Positions 37,215-45,240 of a DNA stretch of 64,000 nucleotides are shown one piece after another. A model generated the notes under the pieces. The model was not told the origin of the DNA. It worked only from the letters and a program-made list of their open reading frames with translations, and did no database searches. The DNA comes from Hymenobacter lapidiphilus (GTDB lineage: Bacteria > Bacteroidota > Bacteroidia > Cytophagales > Hymenobacteraceae). The stretch spans positions 1 to 64,000 of the forward strand of contig NZ_QVLT01000026.1 in the NCBI RefSeq assembly GCF_003417065.2. Reading direction: 5' to 3'. The position numbers and the translations under genes were made by a program. Position 1 is the first letter of the stretch; the number at the start of each line of letters is the position of its first letter.

Positions 37215-38222
37215 TCAGCCGCGCAGCCGGCGGGGCAGGTTCCAGTAGCCGATTCCAAAGAGCACCGCCGTGGCCGCCAGTAGCTCCAGCAGCCCGAAAC
37301 CCACGCCCGTGCCAGTGGGAATCGGGGCCTGAAAAATGGGCCGGGCCGCGTAGTCCGCCGCCGTCAGGGGCTGGTTGCGAAACAGGCGCGGGAAGTAGAA
37401 ACCCACAATCTGGCGGTGGAAGGCGGGCAGGGCGTTGAAAAGGCGCAGGTAGCTGGGCAGGTCGGTGCCGGCCAGCTGGCTGAGCAGGTTTTGGGTGTTC
37501 ACGGCCGGATTGAACAGGCTAAAGCGGCCTGCCAGGGCCTCGCGGGCGGCTACGGCGCGCAGGTACGCGTCCACCACGGGCTTCTGGCGCTGGGTATTGA
37601 GCTGGGAGTTGACGGAGTAGCCTTTGGAGAGCAGGTTGGGCTGAAAGAGCGTGTCGCCGGGCGGGGCCAAGCCCCCATCCTGACGAATGCGCACGCTTGG
37701 CACCTGGTTCACCAGCTCCGTCAGCCCAAGGGCCTGCCCGTAATAAGGCCGCACATTGAGCACGGTCACGGCCTGGGCACTCTGCTGCAACGTAGTTGCT
37801 TCAGATTGCCCCTGCACTTGAACAGCCGATGACTCCTGGGCGGTGGCCCGCAACGCCAGGCGCAGGCTCGCGGGCTGTACCGGCCGCAGCCGGGCTTCCA
37901 CTGTTTGGGTGCGGTAGCCTATCAGGCTGCCTACCACCTGGTAGTGGCCGGGGCAGGCCCGCAAGCGGCAGTGGCCGGCGGCGTCGGTAGCCTGGGCCGC
38001 GCTGGTTTCGAGTACCCGCACTGTGGCTCCTGGTAAGGGCTGGCCGGTTTCGGCATCAGTAACACGCACCGTCAGAGCCAGTGGGCATTCAGCCGGGGCT
38101 ACGGACACGGCTGTTCCCGCAGTCTGGCCGTAAACGGCCGGCTGACTGAACAGCCCCGCCAAGAGCGCCACCAGGCCCCAACCGCTTCTTCCCCAGGCGG
38201 GTAGCGGCAGATAGAAAGCCAT
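37215..38222 (-). CDS. chimera: TonB-receptor N-terminus joined to DUF3526 permease C-terminus
   Basis: 335 aa. Residues 1-~190 are a receptor front end: signal peptide, carboxypeptidase-like domain (VTDAETGQPLPGATVRV) and the start of a plug (LGLTELVNQVPSVRIRQDGG). From about residue 200 the sequence turns into the end of a DUF3526 permease (LFNPAVNTQNLLSQLAGTD ... TAADYAARPIFQAP and one last helix). No whole domain of either parent remains in the second half. The best explanation is deletion between a receptor gene and a permease gene of a duplicated locus. It could be a relic rather than a working protein. Confidence 0.75.
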   Translation of the reverse strand: MAFYLPLPAWGRSGWGLVALLAGLFSQPAVYGQTAGTAVSVAPAECPLALTVRVTDAETGQPLPGATVRVLETSAAQATDAAGHCRLRACPGHYQVVGSLIGYRTQTVEARLRPVQPASLRLALRATAQESSAVQVQGQSEATTLQQSAQAVTVLNVRPYYGQALGLTELVNQVPSVRIRQDGGLAPPGDTLFQPNLLSKGYSVNSQLNTQRQKPVVDAYLRAVAAREALAGRFSLFNPAVNTQNLLSQLAGTDLPSYLRLFNALPAFHRQIVGFYFPRLFRNQPLTAADYAARPIFQAPIPTGTGVGFGLLELLAATAVLFGIGYWNLPRRLRG

Positions 38223-38328
38223 GAAATGAATGGGAGCCGCCCGGCAGCGTGGTACGCTGCCTAACCTACAACGCGAGGAGCTACGCTAATTAGCGCGCCT
38301 CGGTGGGTGCCCAACGTACCACGGTGGG

Positions 38329-38682
38329 CTAGGATACCGGGGGGCCGCGCAGGGCCGCTCCGCGCAACAGGTGCCGGCTGGCCCGCCCGGGGGCGGCTAC
38401 CCGGTAAGCGGGGAAAGTGGGCTGGACGGCCGCAACTGGTAGCCCGGGCGGTAGGGCCGGCTGGAAAGCGGCGTCGTACAACTGCTCGGTGTGGCAGTGC
38501 CGATGCTGTTGGGACCAGTGCTGCCGAATATCATGCTGGCCGGCGGCCTGGGTTTCTACGGCGTCTACGGTGTGGTGGTGAGCGTGAAGGCTCAGCACGG
38601 CGGCTTCGGGGGCCATCACGCGCCCAAGCAGCAGTAATAGCCACCATGCCACCAGCTTATTACGTAGATTTCGCGTGCCCAT
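38329..38682 (-). CDS. small exported histidine-rich protein (metal-binding likely)
   Basis: 117 aa from ATG 38682. A short hydrophobic leader (LVAWWLLLLLGRVMAPEAA) is followed by LHAHHHTVD and HWSQQHRHCHTEQLYDAAFQ, a His/Cys cluster. Small exported proteins with such a cluster occur at the front of Zur-controlled loci in Bacteroidota; this one heads the minus-strand series of transport genes. A Zur-box-like palindrome lies 38 bases upstream. The C-terminal third is Arg/Pro/Ala rich and unremarkable. Confidence 0.65.
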   Translation of the reverse strand: MGTRNLRNKLVAWWLLLLLGRVMAPEAAVLSLHAHHHTVDAVETQAAGQHDIRQHWSQQHRHCHTEQLYDAAFQPALPPGLPVAAVQPTFPAYRVAAPGRASRHLLRGAALRGPPVS

Positions 38683-38719
38683 ACCGTTACCGAAAGCCCA
38701 AAGATACGTGACCAGGTTG

Positions 38720-38743
38720 TTATTGCAACTATATTGCATATAA
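38720..38743 (-). promoter_or_regulatory. Zur-box-like palindrome
   Basis: TATTGCAACTATATTGCATA, 38 bases upstream of the His-rich gene. It differs from the apex of the 23.1 kb palindrome at two of the fifteen core positions (TGCAACTAnnTTGCA). Probable operator for the transport genes that follow. Confidence 0.6.
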
Positions 38744-38783
38744 ATCAAAAGAACCCGGTTGCCGCCACCCACAACTGCCCCAA

Positions 38784-39700
38784 TTAGCTGGCCTGTGCGA
38801 CCAGCGGCCCGGTCCGCCGGAACGACCAGGTGGTGGCGGCCAGCACGACCAGCGCGTACCCCACGTTTTCGGCAGCTAGCCCGTAGTACACCCCGCCCAA
38901 ACCGGCCAGCCGGGGTAATAGCAGAATCAGTGGTACGAACAGCAATTCGCGTCCGAACGAAAGCGTAGTCGCCAGCTGTGCCTGCCCCGTGGCTTGAAAG
39001 TAGACGTAGCCCGTGGAGGCCAGCGGGGTACCCAGTAGCACCAGCATCAGCAGCCAGAAGTGAGCCAGGTCGGCGGCGGCAAAGGTGGCGGCCGGTAGCA
39101 GCAGGTGCAGCACCACCGCCGGAAAAAGCAGCGAGGGTAAGCTAATCAACAGTAGCAGCCCGACGCCGGCCCGCCGGAATACCCGGACTGCTTCCTGGCT
39201 CCGCTCATAATTACCCGCCCCATGGTTAATACCCACCGTGGGCTGCAAGGCCTGCAACAGCCCGAACACCGGGAGCAGTGAAAAGCCATAGATTCGGTAC
39301 ACAGCTCCAAAAAAGGCCAGCTCCGCCGTCGTGCCATAAGAAGCTACCGACTTGAAAATAAGCACCTGCCGCACGAAGCTGGTAGCCTGCATCAGGAAGG
39401 CCGAGGAGCCGATGGCCATGATTTCGCGGGTAAGCGGCCAGTCGAAATACAGGCGCGGCCGGCCCAGGACCAAGGCCGTGCGGCCCCGTAGCAGATGAAA
39501 CAGGTTCAGGGCGCAGTAGAGCAGCATGGCCAAGCCCGCGCCCAGGGCCGCGCCGCGCACGCCCCAGTGCAGCCCTCGTACAAGTACCGCCGCCAACACC
39601 ATATTAGCCACAACAGCCCCAGCCGAAAACGACATGGCCTGCCGAATCTGGCCCGTCGCCCGAATCAGCATGCTCGACGACAGAGCCAGCAGAGTAAAGA
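38784..39700 (-). pseudogene. MATE-family efflux protein, 5' end lost to an IS
   Basis: About 305 codons of a MATE-type transporter, beginning abruptly at the end of an IS3-type element (TGAGGTGG at 39701). The remaining frame reads LIFTLLALSSSMLIRATGQ, the conserved middle of MATE proteins, then the second six-helix bundle (FFGAVYRIYGFSLLPVFG, LQALQPTVGINHGAGN). Usual length is about 450 aa, so roughly the first third is missing. An internal ATG at 39671 could start a fragment, but it should not be functional. Confidence 0.85.
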
Positions 39701-39751
39701 TGAGGTGGTTTAGTAAATCTGGACAGAATAGGGTGGTATCTTTCCTTCGTC

Positions 39752-40048
39752 ATGAACGAGACACCAAAACCCTACAAACGAAGCAAGTATGATGCGGCCT
39801 TCCGCGCCGAGGCCCTGCGCCTGGCCGCCCAAAGCCGCTCGACCCAAGCTGCGGCGCGGGCGCTGAACATCGCCCCCAAACGCCTCTACCAGTGGCAAAA
39901 AGCCGCTCAAACTCCGGTGGCCGCCGCCTTGGGTGACACCCTGGACCCGGCTACAGCCGCCTAGTTGCGCCAGTTGCGGGCACTGGCCCGGCGGCAGGCG
40001 CAGTAACTGGCCATTTTAAAAAAAGCCATTGCCAGTTGCCTGCTTTAA
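39752..40048 (+). pseudogene. IS3-family OrfA with two in-frame stops
   Basis: MNETPKPYKRSKYDAAFRAE and the helix-turn-helix RALNIAPKRLYQWQ are intact. TAG at 39962 and a TAA about 40 bases later interrupt the C-terminal part, which ends ILKKAIASCLL as in the copy at 10.7 kb. Confidence 0.82.
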
Positions 40049-40075
40049 GCGCAGGCTCTCACAGACCGAGACGCC

Positions 40076-40640
40076 ATGAGCTGCTACCGCTTCATCGCCG
40101 CCGAGTGCGGCCACTACCCGGTGCGGCGGCTCTGCCAGGTGTTGGGCGTACCGGCCAGCAGTTACTACGCCTGGCAGGTAGCCCAGGCTGTGGGGCAGAA
40201 GGGTGCACCAGCCTGGGAAGCGGCGCTGGTCAAAACCTTTGGGCATCATAAAAGCCGCTACGGTACCCACCGGCTCCAGGTGGCCTTGCGCCAAAAAGGG
40301 CATCAGGTAGGTCGTCAGTGCCTACGCGCTGCCATGCGCAGGCGGGGCCTGCGCGCGCTGCAGCCCAAGGCCTACACGCCGCGGACCACCGACTCGACCC
40401 ATGGCTTACGCTGCGCCCCGAACCGGCTGCTTGACCAGTCCAAGCCGACCCAGGCCAACCGCGTGAGGGTTTCGGACATCACTTATTTGCCGCTGGCCGA
40501 CGGTAATTGGGCCTATTTATGCGCCTTTCAGGACGCGTGCAGCAAGCACGCCGTGGGCTAGCACGTGATGGCCACCATGCCCGAAGAGTTAGTCATCAAG
40601 GCCTTGCAGCGCGCGTTTTTAGCCGGCTACCGTTTAAGGT
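40076..40640 (+). pseudogene. IS3-family OrfB, nonsense and truncated
   Basis: Reads from MSCYRFIAAECGHYPVRR through the first DDE region (RVSDITYLPLADGNWAYL) to a TAG at 40559, continues in frame for about 25 codons (ATMPEELVIKALQRAF) and ends. Catalytic residues two and three are absent. Confidence 0.82.
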
Positions 40641-41096
40641 AATGTAGCTTCTCAGACAACTCACGAAATAGGGCCGGTTTTGAGAATGCTACCGAAACGC
40701 AGTTAGTGAGCTAACCTGTCAAACAGATCGGCCTTCCTCTGCCCTTAGAAGTTATCAGCGCGTTATGCTGCTGATTAGCTACCCTAAGGTTTTCTCTCAT
40801 TGTTTCCCGCTAAAGCTTCGAAGCACGTGGTTGCCAGTTGCGCGTACTCGCCCGCCTCATCTCTAAAGCAGTAGTGAAGAGAAGGGTAGCAGACCACCGC
40901 CCACAACCACCAGAGGCCCTACTTTGGCGCAAGGGCCGGGACGCATGCGCCAGCAGCTTGCCCATGTGTTCAACGTACCAGACCCACGCACCAGCAATAG
41001 AGGGCATTACGATGACCGTTCAACGCTTGCTTAAGTGGGTGGAGGCACGGGAGTAGCTACTTAAACTGCATAGGTGGCTACCTATTGGAGGGTGAC
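40641..41096. other. gene-free stretch
   Basis: About 450 bases between the IS remnant and the hip promoter. A 72-codon plus-strand frame (40838-41056) is not recognisable. Nothing else seen. Confidence 0.4.
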
Positions 41097-41223
41097 TGAT
41101 TCTAATTTAGGCGCATAGCATATACCCGTTCAGGTACGGCTGACAAATATCTGGCTATATTCGTACCCGATCGGGGATGAAATATACTACTCTGCCCACT
41201 TGTACACCCGATCGGGTGCTATT
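41097..41223 (+). promoter_or_regulatory. hip-type promoter/operator region, copy 2
   Basis: Two palindromes CCCGATCGGG at 41166-41175 and 41207-41216, centres 41 bp apart, the second eight bases before the hipB ATG. Upstream is TTTAGGCGCATAGCATATA, shared with copy 1 at 7.42 kb. Likely bound by HipB to repress the hipB-hipS-hipT operon. Confidence 0.78.
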
Positions 41224-41448
41224 ATGTTATCTTCCCTTGCCTCATTTGTCAAGCAGCGGCGTAAGCTGTTGCACTTGTCCCAGCCCGAGATGGCGGCTAA
41301 AGCCGGCGTCGGGCTGCGCTTTGTGCGCGAATTGGAGCAGGGTAAACCTACGCTCCGGCTAGACAAAGTCAACCAAGTACTACGTCTTTTCGGCCACGAA
41401 ATGGCCCCCGCCCCCCTCGACCGCACCCTGCTTGTGCAACAGCTATGA
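41224..41448 (+). CDS. hipB: HipB-like Xre-family antitoxin/repressor
   Basis: 74 aa from ATG 41224. Helix-turn-helix with SQPEMAAKAGVGLRFVRELE and a C-terminal LVQQL tail, as in HipB-family regulators. It overlaps the next gene by ATGA. It is the repressor and DNA-binding part of a three-gene HipBST-like set and probably binds the twin palindromes upstream. A near-duplicate lies at 7.54 kb. Confidence 0.88.
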   Translation: MLSSLASFVKQRRKLLHLSQPEMAAKAGVGLRFVRELEQGKPTLRLDKVNQVLRLFGHEMAPAPLDRTLLVQQL

Positions 41449-41777
41449 GAAAGGCCGAAGTATATGTGCGGGAGCACTTGGCGGGGCATCTTACCCAGGA
41501 CGAGCAGGGCTACACCTTTACCTACTCGCCCGTCTACCTGCTCTCCCCCCTGATGGAGCCCGTAAGTCTGACGCTGCCCTTGCGCCCGGCACCGTATGTG
41601 GAACGGGTGCTGTTCCCCTTTTTCGACGGGCTAATTCCCGAGGGCTGGCTGCTGGAAGTGGCTGAGCGTAACTGGAAACTGCAGACCCGCGACCGGATGG
41701 GCCTGCTGCTGGCCTGTTGCCGCGACTGCATTGGCAATGTTAGTATCTACCCACTCGAAACAAATGATGAGCGATGA
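41445..41777 (+). CDS. HipS-like protein (HipA N-terminal subdomain)
   Basis: 110 aa matching only the N-terminal subdomain of HipA toxins (FPFFDGLIPEGWLLEVAERNWKL, RDRMGLLLACCRDCIGNVSIYP). In HipBST systems this piece is a separate protein, HipS, that neutralises the kinase HipT. It overlaps hipB upstream and the kinase downstream by four bases each, so all three are translated together. Confidence 0.85.
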   Translation: MRKAEVYVREHLAGHLTQDEQGYTFTYSPVYLLSPLMEPVSLTLPLRPAPYVERVLFPFFDGLIPEGWLLEVAERNWKLQTRDRMGLLLACCRDCIGNVSIYPLETNDER

Positions 41778-42730
41778 GCCGCTGCCTGTACTGCTACCAG
41801 TTGCTGCCGGCTGGCGATGGGTCCGCTTATCATCCGGCCTGTAGCCGAAAGCTATTCGGCCGGACGGTTGCGCCCGCATTTCCTTACAGCGAGGCCGAGC
41901 TGCTCTCACTAGCCGAAGAGGTGGTACGACAGCACATCACGGTTACCGGCGTACAACCCAAACTCTCGCTAAGTGTGGCACCCGCCGCTACCAGCACCGG
42001 CCAGCCCAGCCGCTTTACCATCGTTGGGGCGCTGGGAGGCGAGTACATTCTCAAGCCGCCGACCAACCACTACCCCCACTTACCGGAAGTGGAAGACCTG
42101 ACGATGCACCTGGCCCGGCTCACCGGCCTGGCGACGGTACCCCATGGGTTGTTGCGCCTCGAAGGCGACGCGCTGGCCTACGTCACGCGGCGCATTGACC
42201 GGCAGAAAGGGCGGAAGCTGGCCATGGAAGATATGTGCCAGCTCACCGAGCGGCTGACCGAGAACAAGTACGATGGCTCCCACGAACAGGTGGCCAAAGC
42301 CTTGCTGAAATACTCGGCCAATCCGGGCCTGGACGTGGTTGACTTCTATGAGCTGGTGCTTTTCTGTTTCCTGACCGGCAACGCCGATATGCACTTAAAG
42401 AACTTCTCGCTGTTGCACACGCCCGGCCTGGGCTATGGCCTGGCCCCGGCCTACGATCTGGTGGCCACCGTGCTGGTCAACCCGGCGGATACCGAGGAGT
42501 TGGCCCTGACGCTCAACGGCAAAAAGAAGCGGTTGCGGCAGGCCGACTTTCGACAGGCCACCCAGCGTGCGGGCATCGACGAGAAAGTGGTAACGCGCAT
42601 GTTCACGCACTTTGCAGAGGCCAAGCCGGCCTGGCACGCGTTCATTGCTAGCAGCTTTATGCCCGAACAGCTACGGGAGCAATTTCATACGCTGCTCGAC
42701 CAGCGTTTCGCGCAATGGCAACTGGTATAA
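41774..42730 (+). CDS. HipT-like serine/threonine kinase toxin
   Basis: 318 aa. It starts with a small Cys/His zinc-ribbon-like stretch (CLYC ... HPAC) common in Bacteroidota HipA kinases. Next comes the phosphate-binding part GVQPKLSLSV, then the catalytic core TGNADMHLKNFSLL (Asp near residue 205, Asn after HLK) and the metal-binding YDLVAT. All key residues look intact. HipT proteins phosphorylate an aminoacyl-tRNA synthetase and halt growth; the target here is unknown. With hipB and hipS it forms a complete HipBST-type toxin-antitoxin operon. Confidence 0.88.
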   Translation: MSRCLYCYQLLPAGDGSAYHPACSRKLFGRTVAPAFPYSEAELLSLAEEVVRQHITVTGVQPKLSLSVAPAATSTGQPSRFTIVGALGGEYILKPPTNHYPHLPEVEDLTMHLARLTGLATVPHGLLRLEGDALAYVTRRIDRQKGRKLAMEDMCQLTERLTENKYDGSHEQVAKALLKYSANPGLDVVDFYELVLFCFLTGNADMHLKNFSLLHTPGLGYGLAPAYDLVATVLVNPADTEELALTLNGKKKRLRQADFRQATQRAGIDEKVVTRMFTHFAEAKPAWHAFIASSFMPEQLREQFHTLLDQRFAQWQLV

Positions 42731-42834
42731 AAGCTGAACGGTTGCACCCTTAGATGACAAGCTGTTTGTTCAGAAAACGCTCGTGGCTGTTGCAGAACCC
42801 ATGACCGGATTCGGGCACGTTTCGTAGCAGAAGC

Positions 42835-44193
42835 ATGCAAGGCAAGAAGCAGTACCTCGACAAAGAAGTGACCCGCTTTCGGCTCTCCGAGCGGATCCCG
42901 CCCCATAACCTCTACCGCCGGCTCGCTGAGCTGGTAGACTGGACGTTTCTCTACGAGCAAACGCGCGCGCTTTATAGTCATACCGGCCACCCGTCGCTCG
43001 ACCCGGTCGTGTTCTTTACGTTGGTGCTCGTGGGCCGACTGGAGAATCTGGTCAGCGACCGGCGCCTCGTCGAGCACTGCGCTCTGCGGCTGGATATCCT
43101 CTACTTTCTTGGCTACGAGCTGGACGAAGAACTGCCCTGGCATTCCACAGTGAGCCGCACACGTCAACTCTTCCCCGCATCGGTCTTCGAGCACCTGTTC
43201 GATCATGTCTTTGCCCAATGTGTAGCGCAGGGATTTGTCGCCGGTAATATCCAAGCCATCGATTCGGCTCCTGTAAAGGCGAATGCCGCGCTGGAAAGCA
43301 TGCAGCCCAAGCAAGCCGCTACCGCCGATACCCCACTGTCCACGGGGGTGCTCACCGCCCCGGCGCACCAGCTACTGCAGGAGGCCACCCGCCAAGCGAA
43401 GCGCCAAAAAGCACCGGGCGCGTTGGGGGCGACCCACAGCAAAGCCCGTTTACTGAGCAATAAAACGCACTACAGCACAACCGATCCAGACGCCCGCGTG
43501 TCGGTTAAACCCGGCAAGGCCCGCGCCTTAAATTACCTCTGTAGCCTGGCGGTCGATACGGGTCACGGCGTTATCAGTCACGTGCAGGCCGACTTCGCTG
43601 ACAGTCGGGACAGCGTGCACCTGCCCCGCATCGTCGGCAGTTTACAGCCCCGCTTGCAGGCACAGGGACTGTACTGGCACGAGCTACTGGCCGATGCCGG
43701 CTACGCCAATGGATTCAATTATGCCTTTCTGGAGGAGCGGGGTATCAGGTCCTGGATGCCGGTATTCGGCAAGTACAAAGTAACGATCGAGGGCTTTACC
43801 CATGATTCGGTGACGGACACCTACACCTGCTTAGCCGACAAGCCGCTACCGTTTCGCAAGTTTGACACCAGCGCCGATGGTAACTGGCTCAAGCTTTATT
43901 GGGCAGCCTATCAGGACTGCCAGCACTGTGCTCTTAAACCAACCTGTGTGCCCACGGCTAAGCGCAAGCAGCTCACGCGTACGGCGTATGATCCGGCTTA
44001 CCGACGGGCCTGGGCGCGGCAACAGAGTCCGCAAGGGCAGACGATGCGGCGCAAGCGCCAAAGTACGGTCGAACCCGTGTTTGGCAACCTGATTCATCAG
44101 TATGGTCTGCGACGCGTGAGCACGCGCGGTAAAGCCGGGGCCCAGAAGACGATGCTGTTAGCGGCCATTGCCTGCGCCTGCTGCCAGCGGTAG
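42835..44193 (+). CDS. IS1182-family transposase (3' end altered)
   Basis: 452 aa with the N-terminal DUF772 region (HTGHPSLDPVVFFTLVLVGRLENL) and the DDE_Tnp_1 domain (AIDSAPVKANAAL; TVEPVFGNLIHQYGLRR). The last residues (ACCQR) come from the reverse strand of an IS3 OrfA remnant, so the normal C-terminal tail has been replaced. Catalytic parts are complete; activity is uncertain. It begins about 100 bases after hipT. Terminal repeats were not identified. Confidence 0.83.
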   Translation: MQGKKQYLDKEVTRFRLSERIPPHNLYRRLAELVDWTFLYEQTRALYSHTGHPSLDPVVFFTLVLVGRLENLVSDRRLVEHCALRLDILYFLGYELDEELPWHSTVSRTRQLFPASVFEHLFDHVFAQCVAQGFVAGNIQAIDSAPVKANAALESMQPKQAATADTPLSTGVLTAPAHQLLQEATRQAKRQKAPGALGATHSKARLLSNKTHYSTTDPDARVSVKPGKARALNYLCSLAVDTGHGVISHVQADFADSRDSVHLPRIVGSLQPRLQAQGLYWHELLADAGYANGFNYAFLEERGIRSWMPVFGKYKVTIEGFTHDSVTDTYTCLADKPLPFRKFDTSADGNWLKLYWAAYQDCQHCALKPTCVPTAKRKQLTRTAYDPAYRRAWARQQSPQGQTMRRKRQSTVEPVFGNLIHQYGLRRVSTRGKAGAQKTMLLAAIACACCQR

Positions 44194-44395
44194 AGCAGCT
44201 TGGGGCTGACGCCCAACTGCCGGGCCGCCGCCTGCGTGCTGCGGCTCTCACTGGCTAGGCGCAGCGCCTCCACCTTAAATGCCTCGTCGTATTTACGTCG
44301 TTTGTCGGGCGACGCCCCACTGGATTTGGTTGCTATAACAGAAGAAATATACGTCCTTCTTCTGTCCGGCTCGCCTAGACCACCTCATGCCGAAT
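44165..44395 (-). mobile_element. IS3-family end fragment with part of OrfA
   Basis: On the minus strand: end TGAGGTGGTCTAGGCGAGCC, then an OrfA start without ATG (SPDKRRKYDEAFKVEALRLA and the helix-turn-helix QLGVSPKLLYRWQQAQ). It stops at the junction with the IS1182 gene. Only about 55 codons remain. Confidence 0.75.
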
Positions 44396-44570
44396 GACCT
44401 TTTACAGTATGTAAAAGGGGCCACACCTCATCTAAACCACCCTATTCCGCCCACATTTATTAGACCAGCTTACCTCGAAATCCATCTGTAAACCACGTCC
44501 CAATCCTGTCCGGCTTCGCTAGCCCACCTCACCTGTCCGGGTTCGACCTAACCAGACCACCCTGATACTA
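44396..44570. repeat. stack of IS3-type ends
   Basis: At least three further IS-end-like sequences on the minus strand: 44433-44470 (CTGGTCTAATAAATGTGGGC, close to the left end at 39701), one around 44500-44525 (TGAGGTGGGCTAGCGAAGCC) and one around 44540-44563 (GGTGGTCTGGTTAGGTCG). None has a transposase. They look like nested insertions reduced to their ends. Confidence 0.65.
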
Positions 44571-44593
44571 CTTTGTACCGGCCGGAGATGAAT

Positions 44594-44626
44594 CAGCCCA
44601 TGAAATACCGAGTGGTTCATGGGCTG
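44594..44626. other. 11-bp-stem hairpin
   Basis: CAGCCCATGAA and TTCATGGGCTG separated by 11 bases. No T-run follows, so it is not a standard terminator. The rest of 44571-44830 holds nothing recognisable. Confidence 0.4.
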
Positions 44627-44834
44627 CTTGTCACCACAGAATGGTGGTCCACCAGCTTAAGCAGCAGAATAAAGAGCTAAAGTTAAGATGTATGTGCTTG
44701 CCAAGCAACTGGTTGCGCGAGCCATAATTTTTTTGGTAGAGAAAAGAAGAACAAAAGATGCGTCGATTAGCCCGTTAGCTTGAAAAATACAGAGATGAGA
44801 AAAGTAGTCCGAAAAAATTAACTTTGTTGATGAA

Positions 44835-44863
44835 TTGTCGGGCGTAACAATACTGTAGCTTTG
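44835..44863 (+). promoter_or_regulatory. Bacteroidota-type promoter
   Basis: TTG at 44835 and TAGCTTTG at 44856-44863, 18 bases between, matching the -33/-7 pattern used by the Bacteroidota primary sigma factor. It would drive the leader RNA and, past the terminator, pyrB. Confidence 0.6.
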
Positions 44864-44867
44864 CAGC

Positions 44868-45040
44868 ATGCTTCAACCAAAAAACCTGTTGATGAAGCGT
44901 GGAACCCAGTTCGACTGGGAACCGCGAGTGGACCGGAAGGTCTGCGGTCCCGTCGGTTTTCCCGATTTTACCACTGGTATTTCTGTTGTTTTTTCCGGGT
45001 ATTGCCCCGCTACCGTTTCGGATTCCGAAACGGTTTTTTT
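44868..45040 (+). ncRNA. structured leader or small RNA before pyrB (putative)
   Basis: The region between the promoter and the terminator can fold into several hairpins: GCTTCA/TGAAGC, CCCAGT-TCG-ACTGGG and GGACCG/CGGTCC, then the terminator stem. A 94-codon frame covers it but has poor coding character. It may be an attenuator leader for the pyrimidine genes or an independent small RNA. No known riboswitch class or PyrR-binding loop is recognised. Confidence 0.45.
45012..45040 (+). terminator. rho-independent terminator upstream of pyrB
   Basis: Stem ACCGTTTCGG / CCGAAACGGT with loop ATT and seven T. It lies about 150 bases after the promoter and 200 bases before pyrB. Confidence 0.85.
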
Positions 45041-45240
45041 ATGTCCAATGAGTTCGGGGGTTGCCGCTCCGCCGCCGTGGCTGCGGCCCCCATCACCCTG
45101 GCTCACACCGGTAGTCACTGCCTTGGGTTCCTGTTCAAGTGATTGGTTATAAACAAGTTGAATGACTTGTTAAACCATATAGGGTGAACCCCTCTGGCTC
45201 GTAACTACTGATTACGTACTTAAATTTCCGCAACTCCGGT

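Larger units (their letters stand above)
39701..40640 (+). mobile_element. IS3-family element, decayed and truncated
   Basis: Left end TGAGGTGGTTTAGTAAATCT with GGACAG, then OrfA and the first half of OrfB. The sequence is closely related to the element at 9.76-11.03 kb (same junction text GCTTTAAGCGCAGGCTCTC between the ORFs). The right half is missing; similarity stops near 40640. It interrupts the MATE gene. Confidence 0.82.

Noticed and set aside
44930..44965. GGACCGGAAGGTC segment resembling the SRP RNA tip
   Set aside because: The asymmetric internal loop and the GGAAGCAGCC continuation of SRP RNA are absent.
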